DNA of 11,230 bases. It comes from an uncultured Vogesella sp. GTDB lineage: Bacteria > Pseudomonadota > Gammaproteobacteria > Burkholderiales > Chromobacteriaceae. The stretch spans positions 1 to 11,230 of the forward strand of contig CAMLGD010000101.1 in assembly GCA_946479405.1 (NCBI GenBank). Direction: 5' to 3'. Both the position numbers and the translations under genes were made by a program. The notes under the pieces are model-generated. The model saw nothing but the letters and a program-made list of their open reading frames with translations, made no database searches and had not been told where the DNA came from. Positions 1-6,713 of this stretch are shown one piece after another. Each line of letters opens with the position of its first letter. The stretch's first letter is position 1.

Positions 1-142
1 CCAAAGCCAGTGACGATGCCGCTGCCGCCAGCTGGGGCGACTGAAGCGCTACCCGCTGTGCGGCCAACGCTGGCGTGCCGGCTTGGCAGCCGTTAACCAC
101 CCTGAAGCGTCCCTCTGTTTTGCCGCCGCTGCATATGCCCGA

Positions 143-157
143 GCGCGGCCGCCGCGC
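143..157. other. GC-rich hairpin nested in a 7-bp inverted repeat
   Basis: GCGCGG and CCGCGC form a perfect 6-bp stem around the loop CCG. It is enclosed by TTGCCGC (120-126) and GCGGCAA (162-168), another perfect 7-bp inverted pair. No T-run follows on either strand, so it is not a standard intrinsic terminator. It may simply be GC-rich spacer structure, or end the gene left of the window. Confidence 0.35.
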
Positions 158-481
158 CGCTGCGGCAAGCCGCGTGGCTGAATGTCTCCCTCCCGGCTGA
201 CTTGTCTTGTTCCCTGTCGCCGGCGAATGGCCTGCCCGTCACTGCAGGTCCGCGTCACAAGGCATCTGCCAGCTCGGCTGGTCGCGTGTAGCCACAGCCG
301 CCGGCAGGGTCGCCAGCGGCCGGTGGTTGCTGCATGGCTGCGGCGTTCTGGTGGGTCATGCCGCCGCGCAGTCGGTCCCTCGTGGCTGTCGTCAAATGCC
401 GCTGCCGGTACGCAGCCCGAAGCTTGTCTTTGTCATCTACACCATCCGAACTAGTCTCCCTCGCCAAACGGCGCTGCATGG

Positions 482-495
482 CTAATCCCTAATCC
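482..495 (+). repeat. Tandem CTAATCC repeat in the narK1 leader
   Basis: Two exact, abutting copies of CTAATCC lie 87 bp before the narK1 start. The first copy belongs to a 12-bp word, CATGGCTAATCC (477-488), that recurs exactly in the narG leader at 6783-6794. The position in both nar leaders suggests a shared regulatory site, but the binding factor is unknown. Confidence 0.45.
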
Positions 496-513
496 TTGCA
501 GGGTCACTCCTAC

Positions 514-529
514 CGGCCAATGTTGGCCG
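514..529. promoter_or_regulatory. 16-bp dyad upstream of narK1, possible operator
   Basis: CGGCCAA-TG-TTGGCCG is two perfectly inverted heptamers separated by 2 bp, ending 53 nt before the narK1 start. The 7-2-7 geometry is that of NarL/NarP sites, but the heptamers do not match the known TACYYMT consensus. It could bind another dimeric regulator or form a hairpin in the narK1 mRNA leader. The call rests only on symmetry and position. Confidence 0.35.
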
Positions 530-581
530 CATGGCCGAGCGCGTACTGTGGGAGTGTCTCAATAGTGCGGATAAGAACATC

Positions 582-1844
582 ATGGCCTCACAAACGTACA
601 AGCAATACGCGGTGCTGGCATCCAGTACCGTGTCGTTCACCATCTGCTTCATGATCTGGATGATGTTCGCGGTACTGGGTATCCCTATCAAGCAGCAGCT
701 GGGCCTGAACGAAACCGAATTCGGCATTCTGGCCGCAACGCCGGTGCTGTCCGGCTCGCTGATCCGCGTGCCACTGGGGATCTGGACCGACCGCTTCGGC
801 GGCCGCATCGTGCTGTTCACTTTGATGCTGGCCTGTGTAGTGCCCATCTATGTGATGCAGTTTGCTACCCAATTCTGGCATTTCCTCGCCATCGGCCTGT
901 TTGTCGGCCTGGCCGGCGGCTCGTTCTCGGTGGGGACGCCGTACGTGGCACGCTGGTTCCGCAAGGAGCAGCAGGGTCTGGCGATGGGGGTGTTTGGCGC
1001 CGGTAACGCCGGTTCCTCGCTCACCAAGCTGATCGCTCCCAGCATCATCGCCATTGGCGGCTGGCAGCTGGTACCCAATGTGTACGCCGCGGTGATGCTG
1101 GTCGCTGCCATCCTGTTCTGGGTGTTCTCCTATCACGATCCCAAGCATCTGGTGTCCAGCAAGGTGAGCTTCAGCCAGCAGCTGGCGCTGATCAAGAACC
1201 CGGCCGTGATGCGCTACTGCCAGTACTACTCGGTGGTGTTCGGCGGCTATGTGGCGCTGGCGCTGTGGATGACCAAGTACTACGTGGCCGAGTACGGCTT
1301 CGATATCAAGCATGCCGCGTTCCTGGCTGCCTGCTTCTCACTGCCGGGCGGTGTGCTGCGGGCGATGGGCGGCTGGCTGTCCGACAAGTACGGTGCCTAC
1401 AAGGTGACCTGGGGCGTGATGTGGGTGTGCTGGATCGCCTTCTTCATCCTGTCCTACCCGCAGACCCACTTCATCATTCAAACCGTCAAGGGTCCGCAAG
1501 GTTTCGACATCGGCCTGAATGCCACCATGTTCACCCTGGTGCTGTTCGGTGTCGGTGTGGCGATGGCGGTGGGCAAGGCTTCGGTGTTCAAGTTCATTGC
1601 TGACGAGTTCCCGGACAACATCGGCGCCGTGTCCGGTGTAGTGGGCCTGGCCGGCGGCATGGGTGGTTTCCTGTTGCCGATCATGTTCGGCGCGCTGGTT
1701 GACATCACCGGCGTGCGCTCCAGCTCCTTCATGCTGCTGTACGGCACCGTGTGCGTATCGCTGATCTGGATGCACTTCTCCTTCCGCGCCGTGCGCCGCG
1801 CCGAAGAAGAAAAAGACGCCCAGCTGGCAACTGCCACCCGTTGA
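582..1844 (+). CDS. narK1: NarK1-type nitrate transporter (MFS, nitrate/H+ symporter type)
   Basis: Inner-membrane transporter of 420 aa in the nitrate/nitrite porter branch of the major facilitator superfamily. The NarK1 type is thought to import nitrate with protons, supplying respiration before nitrite has built up inside. About 12 hydrophobic segments are visible. The MFS loop 2-3 motif is GIWTDRFGGR (residues 66-75). Arg62 in TM2 and Arg260 in TM7/8 sit where E. coli NarK has its nitrate-binding Arg89 and Arg305. Gly-rich nitrate signatures lie near residues 109-150 (with GVFGAGNAGSS) and 323-362 (with GVVGLAGGMGG). I chose the start MASQTYKQ because GGATAAG lies about 10 nt upstream; an in-frame ATG at 531 has no ribosome binding site and would add 17 unlikely residues. 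narK2 follows after 74 nt, so the two are probably co-transcribed. The NarK1 versus NarK2 assignment is by sequence type, not assay. Confidence 0.9.
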   Translation: MASQTYKQYAVLASSTVSFTICFMIWMMFAVLGIPIKQQLGLNETEFGILAATPVLSGSLIRVPLGIWTDRFGGRIVLFTLMLACVVPIYVMQFATQFWHFLAIGLFVGLAGGSFSVGTPYVARWFRKEQQGLAMGVFGAGNAGSSLTKLIAPSIIAIGGWQLVPNVYAAVMLVAAILFWVFSYHDPKHLVSSKVSFSQQLALIKNPAVMRYCQYYSVVFGGYVALALWMTKYYVAEYGFDIKHAAFLAACFSLPGGVLRAMGGWLSDKYGAYKVTWGVMWVCWIAFFILSYPQTHFIIQTVKGPQGFDIGLNATMFTLVLFGVGVAMAVGKASVFKFIADEFPDNIGAVSGVVGLAGGMGGFLLPIMFGALVDITGVRSSSFMLLYGTVCVSLIWMHFSFRAVRRAEEEKDAQLATATR

Positions 1845-1882
1845 TGACAAACGCGTTTCACTGACCAATTTCGATGGTATCG

Positions 1883-1900
1883 GGGCGGCAGGGGCCGCCC
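1883..1900 (+). other. Hairpin between narK1 and narK2
   Basis: GGGCGGC and GCCGCCC form a perfect 7-bp stem with the loop AGGG, ending 3 nt before the narK2 ribosome binding site. There is no T-run after it, so termination is unlikely. It could be an RNA processing or stability element that sets the narK1:narK2 ratio, or it could limit access to the narK2 ribosome binding site. Confidence 0.5.
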
Positions 1901-1903
1901 TGT

Positions 1904-1910
1904 AGAGAGG
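1904..1910 (+). promoter_or_regulatory. Ribosome binding site of narK2
   Basis: AGAGAGG lies 8 nt before the ATG at 1919 and fixes that start. The ATG at 1911 is out of frame, and the longer in-frame start at 1874 has no such site and would read through the hairpin. Confidence 0.7.
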
Positions 1911-1918
1911 ATGACATC

Positions 1919-3298
1919 ATGTCTCATGTACTGACCCGCTGGGAGCCGGAAAATACCGCCTTCTGGCAGCAGGACGGCAAGGCAGTAGCCCGCCGCAACC
2001 TGTGGATCTCGATTCCGGCGCTGATGCTGGCGTTCATTATCTGGCAGGTGTGGAGCGTGGCAGTGCTCAACATGCCCAACATCGGCTTTACCTACACGCA
2101 GAACCAGCTGTTCTGGTTGGCCGCACTACCGGCACTGTCCGGTGCCACCATGCGTATCTTCTACAGCTTCATGGTGCCGATTTTTGGCGGCCGCAAGTGG
2201 ACGGCACTGTCCACCGCCAGCCTGCTGATTCCGGCGATCGGCATCGGTTTTGCGGTGCAGGACCCTAGCACCAGCTATGTCACCATGGTGATGTTGGCAC
2301 TGCTGTGCGGCTTTGGTGGCGGCAACTTCAGCTCCTCGATGTCCAATATCAGCTTCTTCTTCCCGAAAGCCGAAAAGGGCACCGCACTGGGCCTGAACGC
2401 CGGCCTGGGCAACCTGGGTGTGTCGGTGGTGCAGTTCGTGGTGCCGATCGTGATCACCATGGGCCTGTTCGGTGCCTTTGGCGGCGAGCCGCAGACCTGG
2501 GTAAAAGGCGCGGTGACCAAGCAGATGTGGCTGCAGAACGCCGGCTTCGTGTGGGTGCCGTTCATCGTGCTGTCCACCATCGCCGCCTGGTTCGGCATGA
2601 ATGACATCGCTTCGGCCAAGGCTTCGTTTGCCGATCAGGCGGTGATCTTCAAGCGCAAGCACAACTGGCTGATGTGCTGGCTGTATATCGGTACCTTCGG
2701 TTCCTTCATCGGTTTTTCTGCCGGCTTCCCGCTGCTGGTAAAAGGTCAGTTCCCGGAAATCGATCCGACCAAATACGTGTTCTTCGGCCCGCTGGTAGGT
2801 GCACTGGCGCGTCCGATCGGCGGCTGGCTGTCGGACAAGATCGGTGGTGCCCGGGTGACCCAGGTGGTGTTCCTGCTGATGATCGCTGCAGTATTTGCCG
2901 TAATCGGCTTCCTGCCGCACGGTGGCCAGGGTGGCAGCTTCCAGGGCTTCTTCGCCATGTTCCTGTGCCTGTTCGCGCTGACCGGCATCGGTAACGGTTC
3001 CACCTTCATGCAAGTACCGACCATCTTCCTGACCCTGCACAAGCGCATGGCTGGCAAGAGCGAAACCGCACAGAAACAGGCCATGGCTGAAGCCACCAAG
3101 GAAGCCGCTGCCGTACTGGGCTTCTCCGGCGCCATCGGTGCCTACGGCGGCTTCTTCATTCCGAAGAGCTACGGTACTTCCATCGCGCTGACCGGCGGTG
3201 TGGATGCTGCACTGTATGCCTTCATCTGCTTCTATGTGACTTGCGTGCTGATCAACTGGTGGTTCTACGCGCGTAAAAACGCCGAGATTCCGTGCTGA
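1919..3298 (+). CDS. narK2: NarK2/NarK-type nitrate/nitrite antiporter (MFS)
   Basis: Inner-membrane transporter of 459 aa, close in length to E. coli NarK (463). This type exchanges cytoplasmic nitrite for external nitrate, removing the toxic product of NarGHI. The N-terminal SHVLTRWEPENTAFW is typical of the group. Arg79 (in SGATMRIFYSF) and Arg298 (in GALARPIGGW) match the two substrate-binding arginines of E. coli NarK. Nitrate signature 1 spans about residues 130-169 (GFGGGNFSSSMSNISFFFP, then GLNAGLGNLGVS). Signature 2 begins at residue 356 with GIGNGSTFMQVP. A charged loop at about 376-396 follows TM10. It is less like narK1 than expected for a recent duplication, so the two are separate subfamilies, as in other denitrifiers. 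It is probably co-transcribed with narK1 and ends at the terminator 3344-3372. Confidence 0.95.
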   Translation: MSHVLTRWEPENTAFWQQDGKAVARRNLWISIPALMLAFIIWQVWSVAVLNMPNIGFTYTQNQLFWLAALPALSGATMRIFYSFMVPIFGGRKWTALSTASLLIPAIGIGFAVQDPSTSYVTMVMLALLCGFGGGNFSSSMSNISFFFPKAEKGTALGLNAGLGNLGVSVVQFVVPIVITMGLFGAFGGEPQTWVKGAVTKQMWLQNAGFVWVPFIVLSTIAAWFGMNDIASAKASFADQAVIFKRKHNWLMCWLYIGTFGSFIGFSAGFPLLVKGQFPEIDPTKYVFFGPLVGALARPIGGWLSDKIGGARVTQVVFLLMIAAVFAVIGFLPHGGQGGSFQGFFAMFLCLFALTGIGNGSTFMQVPTIFLTLHKRMAGKSETAQKQAMAEATKEAAAVLGFSGAIGAYGGFFIPKSYGTSIALTGGVDAALYAFICFYVTCVLINWWFYARKNAEIPC

Positions 3299-3343
3299 TC
3301 TGACCCTTCTCCAAGCTGCAGACTGGCTTCTGCATCTTCTTCC

Positions 3344-3372
3344 GCGCCCCTGAACGGGGCGCTTTTTTTTTT
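3344..3372 (+). terminator. Intrinsic terminator after narK1-narK2
   Basis: GCGCCCC and GGGGCGC form a perfect 7-bp GC stem around the loop TGAAC, followed directly by ten T (3363-3372). This is a strong rho-independent terminator 45 nt after the narK2 stop. It marks the end of the narK operon and isolates the genes downstream. Confidence 0.95.
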
Positions 3373-3380
3373 GCATGGCA

Positions 3381-3510
3381 GCAAGGTTGGCCGCAGCGCA
3401 GCAGTCTTGATCCCTAGATATGGATCAAGGCTGCTGCGCTGCGATGGCGGCTATACGTCTTGCGCCGCAGTCACGGGATGCAGCGCGCAGACGCTGCCGG
3501 CGGCAAGGTT
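3381..3510. repeat. 10-bp direct repeats flanking the MCP leader element
   Basis: GCAAGGTTGG occurs at 3381-3390 and again at 3501-3510, exactly 120 bp apart, either side of the long inverted repeat 3392-3443. They could be a relic of an insertion (target-site duplication) or chance. The interior does not end in good terminal inverted repeats and encodes nothing. Confidence 0.3.
3392..3443. repeat. Near-perfect 22-bp inverted repeat with 8-nt loop
   Basis: The left arm (3392-3413, starting CGCAGCGCAGCAG and ending CTTGATCC) is the reverse complement of the right arm (3422-3443) at 21 of 22 positions. The one difference (T at 3405) would be a G·U pair in RNA. The loop is CTAGATAT. No T-run follows on either strand, so it is not an intrinsic terminator. 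It lies 19 nt past the narK terminator and 140 nt before the MCP start. It may be a dispersed palindromic repeat, a strong mRNA leader structure or a large operator. The TTGAT/ATCAA ends of the arms are 12 nt apart, not the 4 nt of an FNR box. Confidence 0.75.
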
Positions 3511-3583
3511 GGACCACAGGAAACCAGCAACTGCAATGCCCGTCAGCGCGGCGGGTCGAACCCTTTTTTTTGGAATGCCAACC

Positions 3584-5200
3584 ATGACCATCAAACTGAA
3601 ATTGCTGTGTTTCACCATTCTGGCCCTGCTGGCGGCGCTGGTGCCCAGCCTGGTGGGTCTGCAGGCACTGCGTGCCGCCGATGCCAAGCTGGACGTGGTG
3701 AATGAACGCCTGATCCCGCGCCTGGGGCTGGTGGCGAATATCCGCAGCACGTTCAAGGATCTGCGTATCGACGACATCCTGCAGGTGTACGAGCAGGACC
3801 GTGGTTTTCAGTTGCAGGCGCGGCTGCGCAACCGCGAGACCGGGCAGAAGCTGCGGCAGCTGCTCGGGCAGTTGAAGGCGCAGCTGCAGCATCCGGAGGA
3901 TCTGGCTCATGTGCAGCGCTTTGAAACGCTGTACGAGCAATATCAGCTGCTGCTGGACCGGGTGCATGCGGTGCGGGTGGCGCCGGGCGCGACGGTGGCG
4001 CAGATGTCGGCGGTGGCGGAGCCGTGGCGGGTGGCCGGTACCGAATTGGGGGCGTCGGTCACCGCCATCGTCAATGACGTGCTGGAGGAGGGCAAGCACA
4101 ACCAGGCGCAGGCGGCGGCCGAAATGGCGACGGCGAAGTGGATCTTCGCCGCCTCGCTGCTGCTGTCGATGGTGCTGCTGTTTGGCTGTGGCTGGCTGAT
4201 CCTGCGCAGCATCAACCGCCCGGTGCAGTCGGCGGTGCTGGCGGTACGCGGTATTTCCGACCGCCAGGATCTGTCGCAGCGCGTGGCGGTGCACAAGAAT
4301 GACGAGATCGGTGGCCTCTTGCAGGCGTTCAATCACCTGCTGGGCAAGATGCGCGATTCCATTCACCAGATCGGTCACCATTCGCACGCCGTCACCATCG
4401 CGGCGGAGGACCTGAGCGTGGCGTCCGACCAAGTCAAGAGTGGCGCCCAGCATGCCAGTGTGTCGGCGGCGGAAATGGCCTCGGCGATAGAGGAGGTTAC
4501 CAGCAGCATCGGCCATATCGCCGCCCGCACGCGTGATGCCGACCGCCTGGCGGTGGCCTCCGGCCAGCAGGTGGCGCAGAGCGAGCTGATGATTCGCGAC
4601 ACGGTGACGGAGATCGAAGGTATTGCCACCGCGGTGAATGACACCGCGCGCTATGTGACCGAGCTGCAAAACCGCACCGAATCGATAGGCTCGGTAGTGA
4701 ATGTGATCGGCGATATCGCCGACCAGATCAACCTGCTGGCGCTGAATGCCGCCATCGAGGCGGCGCGGGCTGGCGAGTTTGGTCGCGGCTTTGCGGTAGT
4801 GGCGGACGAAGTGCGCAAGCTGGCCGAGCGCACCACGACATCGACCGGACAGATCCATGCCACTGTGGCCAGCATTCGCGATGGCTCCAGCGCGACCGTG
4901 CATTTGATCGGCGATGTGGTTGGCCGCGTGGAGCACGGCGTGGCGCGCGTGCGCGAGGCAGGGACTGCCATTGGCCAGCTGCGCACGCTGGCGGGGCAGG
5001 TGGGGCAGCAGGTGGCGGAGATCGCGACGGCGATTCACGAGCAGAGCGAGGCCAGCGGGCGTATTTCGCAGAAAGTGGAAAGCATCGCCCAGATCGCCGA
5101 GGAGAGCAGTGCCGCGGCGCAGAGCACGGCACAGAACGCGTTGCGCTTGCACGAACTGGCGCAGAACATGCGCCGCGACGTGGCCTGCTACACCACCTGA
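3584..5200 (+). CDS. Methyl-accepting chemotaxis protein (transmembrane receptor)
   Basis: Inner-membrane chemoreceptor of 538 aa that would control CheA through CheW. Order of parts: TM1 (about 6-28), a mainly helical periplasmic sensor of roughly 157 aa (29-186) resembling the four-helix-bundle MCP class, TM2 (187-207), HAMP (about 208-262, with Pro213 and the DEIGGL motif) and a cytoplasmic coiled coil (263-538). The signalling tip lies around 378-404, with [19 protein letters not shown] then [19 protein letters not shown] methylation-site pattern, [10 protein letters not shown], is at 299-308. No C-terminal CheR/CheB-binding pentapeptide is present. The sensor lacks the nitrate P-box/PilJ-type motif, so a nitrate ligand is not shown. 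I chose ATG 3584 because a hydrophobic TM1 starts at once and GGA lies 9 nt upstream; the frame is open back to 3371 but crosses the inverted repeat. Codons are less biased than in narG, with more GCG and GTG, suggesting lower expression. It is isolated from narK2 by a terminator. Confidence 0.93.
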   Translation: MTIKLKLLCFTILALLAALVPSLVGLQALRAADAKLDVVNERLIPRLGLVANIRSTFKDLRIDDILQVYEQDRGFQLQARLRNRETGQKLRQLLGQLKAQLQHPEDLAHVQRFETLYEQYQLLLDRVHAVRVAPGATVAQMSAVAEPWRVAGTELGASVTAIVNDVLEEGKHNQAQAAAEMATAKWIFAASLLLSMVLLFGCGWLILRSINRPVQSAVLAVRGISDRQDLSQRVAVHKNDEIGGLLQAFNHLLGKMRDSIHQIGHHSHAVTIAAEDLSVASDQVKSGAQHASVSAAEMASAIEEVTSSIGHIAARTRDADRLAVASGQQVAQSELMIRDTVTEIEGIATAVNDTARYVTELQNRTESIGSVVNVIGDIADQINLLALNAAIEAARAGEFGRGFAVVADEVRKLAERTTTSTGQIHATVASIRDGSSATVHLIGDVVGRVEHGVARVREAGTAIGQLRTLAGQVGQQVAEIATAIHEQSEASGRISQKVESIAQIAEESSAAAQSTAQNALRLHELAQNMRRDVACYTT

Positions 5201-5211
5201 TCCTTCGCGGC

Positions 5212-5238
5212 GGCGGTAGTGGCGTCACCGCTGCCGCC
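5212..5238 (+). other. Stem-loop just after the MCP gene
   Basis: GGCGGTAGTGG (5212-5222) and CCGCTGCCGCC (5228-5238) pair over 11 bp with two G·U pairs and the loop CGTCA. It begins 12 nt after the MCP stop. There is no T-run directly behind it; the nearest is AATTTTCTT at 5258. It is probably a weak terminator or a 3'-end stabilising structure of the MCP transcript. Confidence 0.5.
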
Positions 5239-5262
5239 TGGTGCGGTGGATATGGTAATTTT

Positions 5263-5289
5263 CTTACATGAAACTTACAGTGTTTTACC
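5263..5289 (+). promoter_or_regulatory. Three phased TTAC motifs, possible OmpR/PhoB-family site
   Basis: TTACA occurs at 5264 and 5275 and TTACC at 5285, spaced 11 and 10 bp. The first two sit in the exact 11-bp direct repeat CTTACA (5263-5268, 5274-5279). OmpR/PhoB-family response regulators bind direct repeats with about this helical period. CTTACAT-GAAA-CTTACAG has the layout of a Pho box but matches the E. coli half-site CTGTCAT only partly. It would act on the transporter gene about 190 nt downstream. Confidence 0.35.
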
Positions 5290-5380
5290 GTGCTGCAAAC
5301 TGGTGCGGCCAACGTTGTTGCCACTTTCATTTGTCAAGTCATTGAAAAATAAAATGAATGTTGCGAGTGCTGCGCAATTT

Positions 5381-5411
5381 TGGTGAAAGTGATGCGTAAG
5401 AATGGTGAAAG
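5381..5411 (+). promoter_or_regulatory. Direct repeat TGGTGAAAG, two copies 22 bp apart
   Basis: Exact 9-bp copies lie at 5381-5389 and 5403-5411, about two helical turns apart and so on nearly the same face. Similarity continues weakly past each copy (TGAT versus CAAT). They sit 70-100 nt before the sugar transporter start, where a regulator site would be expected. The factor is unknown. Confidence 0.35.
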
Positions 5412-5466
5412 CAATCGAGTACAAGCGGCATTGAAATTAGACTAGCGCTCCTTTGCCCAACAACAC

Positions 5467-5472
5467 AGGGAG
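5467..5472 (+). promoter_or_regulatory. Ribosome binding site of the sugar transporter
   Basis: AGGGAG lies 10 nt before the ATG at 5483 and decides for that start over the in-frame TTG at 5453, which it would fall inside. Confidence 0.75.
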
Positions 5473-5482
5473 CACTCGTAAC

Positions 5483-6682
5483 ATGCAAGCGCATGTCGAT
5501 ACGCAAAACCACGGCAAATCCTTGACCGTTCTGACGTCGCTGTTCTTTATGTGGGGTCTGATCACCTCGCTCAACGACATCCTGATTCCGCATCTGAAAG
5601 GGGTGTTTGCGCTGAGCTATGTTCAGGCCGCACTCATCCAGTTCAGTTTTTTCACCGCCTATTTCATCGTGTCGCTGCCGGCCGGCCGCCTGGTGCAGGC
5701 GCTGGGTTACCAGCGCGGCATCGTGGTGGGTTTGTCCATCGCCGGTGCCGGCTGTCTGCTGTTCTATCCGGCGGCGGCCAACCTGTCGTATGCCGCCTTC
5801 CTCGGCGCGCTGTTCGTGCTGGCGGCCGGCATCACCATTCTGCAGGTGGCGGCCAACCCCTACGTCACCCGTCTGGGGCCGGCACGTACTGCTTCCAGCC
5901 GCTTGAACCTGACCCAGGCCTTCAACTCGCTGGGCACTACACTGGCGCCGCTGCTGGGTTCGCTGCTGATCCTGGGTGCCACCGCCGGTGCCGGGGCCGC
6001 CAAGGCGGTGCAGTTGCCTTACCTCGGGTTGGCTGCAGCGCTGTTCATCATTGCCGCGGTGTTTGCCCGCTTGCGCCTGCCGGAAGTGCATGACAAGACC
6101 GTCGCCGAGCGCGGCATGAAGAGCGTGCTGCGCCATCGCCACCTGGTGCTGGGTGCCATCGGCATCTTTGTGTATGTCGGAGGCGAGGTCGGTATCGGCA
6201 GCTTCCTTGTCAGCCTGATGGAGCAGCCGGACGTTGGTGGGTTGTCGCAGGCGGCAGCCGGCAAGCTGCTGGCGCTGTACTGGGGCGGTGCCATGGTGGG
6301 CCGCTTCATCGGCAGCGCGGTGATGCGCCGCGTGGCCGCCAACAAGGTGCTGGCGTGCAATGCACTGCTGTCGGTATTGCTGATTGCACTGGCCATCACT
6401 GCCGGTGGCAAGCTGGCGATGTACAGCCTGCTGGCGGTGGGGCTGTGCAATTCCATCATGTTCCCCACCATCTTCTCGCTGGCGCTGAACGGCCTGGGTC
6501 GCGATACCGGCGCCGGTTCCGGTGTGCTGTGCATGGCGATTGTCGGCGGCGCGCTGCTGCCGCTGTTGCAGGCTGGCGTGGCCGACGGTATCGGCCTGCT
6601 GGCTTCGTTCAGCGTGCCGCTGCTGTGCTACCTGTTCATCCTGTTCTACGGGGCTGTCGGCTACAAGCCGCGCCACGCCTGA
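5483..6682 (+). CDS. Sugar MFS transporter, FucP/GluP (FHS) family
   Basis: Inner-membrane transporter of 399 aa, slightly shorter than the usual 405-440 of the family. Members (FucP for L-fucose, Brucella GluP for glucose/galactose) import sugars with protons. Family marks are the N-terminal FFMWGLITSLNDILIPHLKG (residues 21-40), AGRLVQALGYQRGIVVGL (67-84) and LQVAANPYVTRLGP (120-133), with about 12 hydrophobic helices. Asp32 matches the FucP proton-coupling Asp46. Gln121 stands where FucP has Glu135, as in the glucose/galactose branch. Asn148 (in TQAFNSLG) probably matches FucP Asn162. Thus a hexose rather than fucose is likelier, but the exact substrate cannot be read. It has its own upstream AT-rich region and downstream terminator, so it looks like a single-gene unit. 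No sugar catabolic gene is nearby, and its position between an MCP gene and narG is unusual. Confidence 0.88.
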   Translation: MQAHVDTQNHGKSLTVLTSLFFMWGLITSLNDILIPHLKGVFALSYVQAALIQFSFFTAYFIVSLPAGRLVQALGYQRGIVVGLSIAGAGCLLFYPAAANLSYAAFLGALFVLAAGITILQVAANPYVTRLGPARTASSRLNLTQAFNSLGTTLAPLLGSLLILGATAGAGAAKAVQLPYLGLAAALFIIAAVFARLRLPEVHDKTVAERGMKSVLRHRHLVLGAIGIFVYVGGEVGIGSFLVSLMEQPDVGGLSQAAAGKLLALYWGGAMVGRFIGSAVMRRVAANKVLACNALLSVLLIALAITAGGKLAMYSLLAVGLCNSIMFPTIFSLALNGLGRDTGAGSGVLCMAIVGGALLPLLQAGVADGIGLLASFSVPLLCYLFILFYGAVGYKPRHA

Positions 6683-6713
6683 GCCTGACGCTTGCGGCCC
6701 TGCCGCGCGCCAC

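Larger units (their letters stand above)
1..581. other. Gene-free leader upstream of narK1
   Basis: No convincing gene is visible here. The short open frames on both strands have low-complexity Arg/Ala/Pro-rich translations, no ribosome binding site and no recognisable family. The stretch holds a nested hairpin (120-168), a tandem 7-bp repeat (482-495) and a 16-bp dyad (514-529). It probably carries the narK1 promoter, but I found no clear -35/-10 pair, no TTGAT-N4-ATCAA FNR box and no exact NarL heptamer. The best NarL-like word is CACTCCT at 505-511, one base off TACYYMT. The left edge may hold the last codons of an upstream gene, which cannot be established from so few bases. Confidence 0.6.
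5201..5482. other. AT-rich spacer between MCP and sugar transporter
   Basis: No gene is seen in these 282 nt. Bases 5250-5450 are much richer in A and T than the rest of the window, consistent with a promoter region for the transporter. The stretch contains a stem-loop (5212-5238), three phased TTAC motifs (5263-5289) and two TGGTGAAAG copies (5381-5411). I could not settle on a -35/-10 pair; TAGACT at 5438-5443 is a possible -10 without a good -35. Confidence 0.6.

Noticed and set aside
3..44. Possible last 13 codons of an upstream gene, ending KASDDAAAASWGD and TGA
   Set aside because: It looks like a plausible acidic C-terminus, but 13 codons at the window edge cannot be told from chance, and other frames are also open there.
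182..485. Two overlapping small open frames (90 and 92 codons) on the + strand in the narK1 leader
   Set aside because: No ribosome binding site, no recognisable family, and a composition typical of non-coding GC-rich DNA read by chance.
531..581. Longer narK1 start at the ATG at 531
   Set aside because: No ribosome binding site precedes it and the added residues do not resemble a NarK N-terminus; the ATG at 582 fits better.
3406..3428. TTGAT and ATCAA as an FNR box upstream of the MCP gene
   Set aside because: The half-sites are separated by 12 nt instead of 4 and belong to the long inverted repeat.
3371..3583. 71-residue N-terminal extension of the MCP from a TTG at 3371
   Set aside because: It begins inside the terminator T-run, crosses the inverted repeat and is not receptor-like; TM1 begins right after the ATG at 3584.
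3425..5152. A 575-codon open frame on the minus strand
   Set aside because: Antisense shadow of the MCP gene, with His/Arg-rich low-complexity translation and no ribosome binding site evidence.
5303..5314. GTGCGGCCAACG shared with 58-69, and TGCGGCCAAC again at 6913
   Set aside because: A similar word also occurs inside narG coding sequence (about 7470), so it is probably a common GC-rich word rather than a site.
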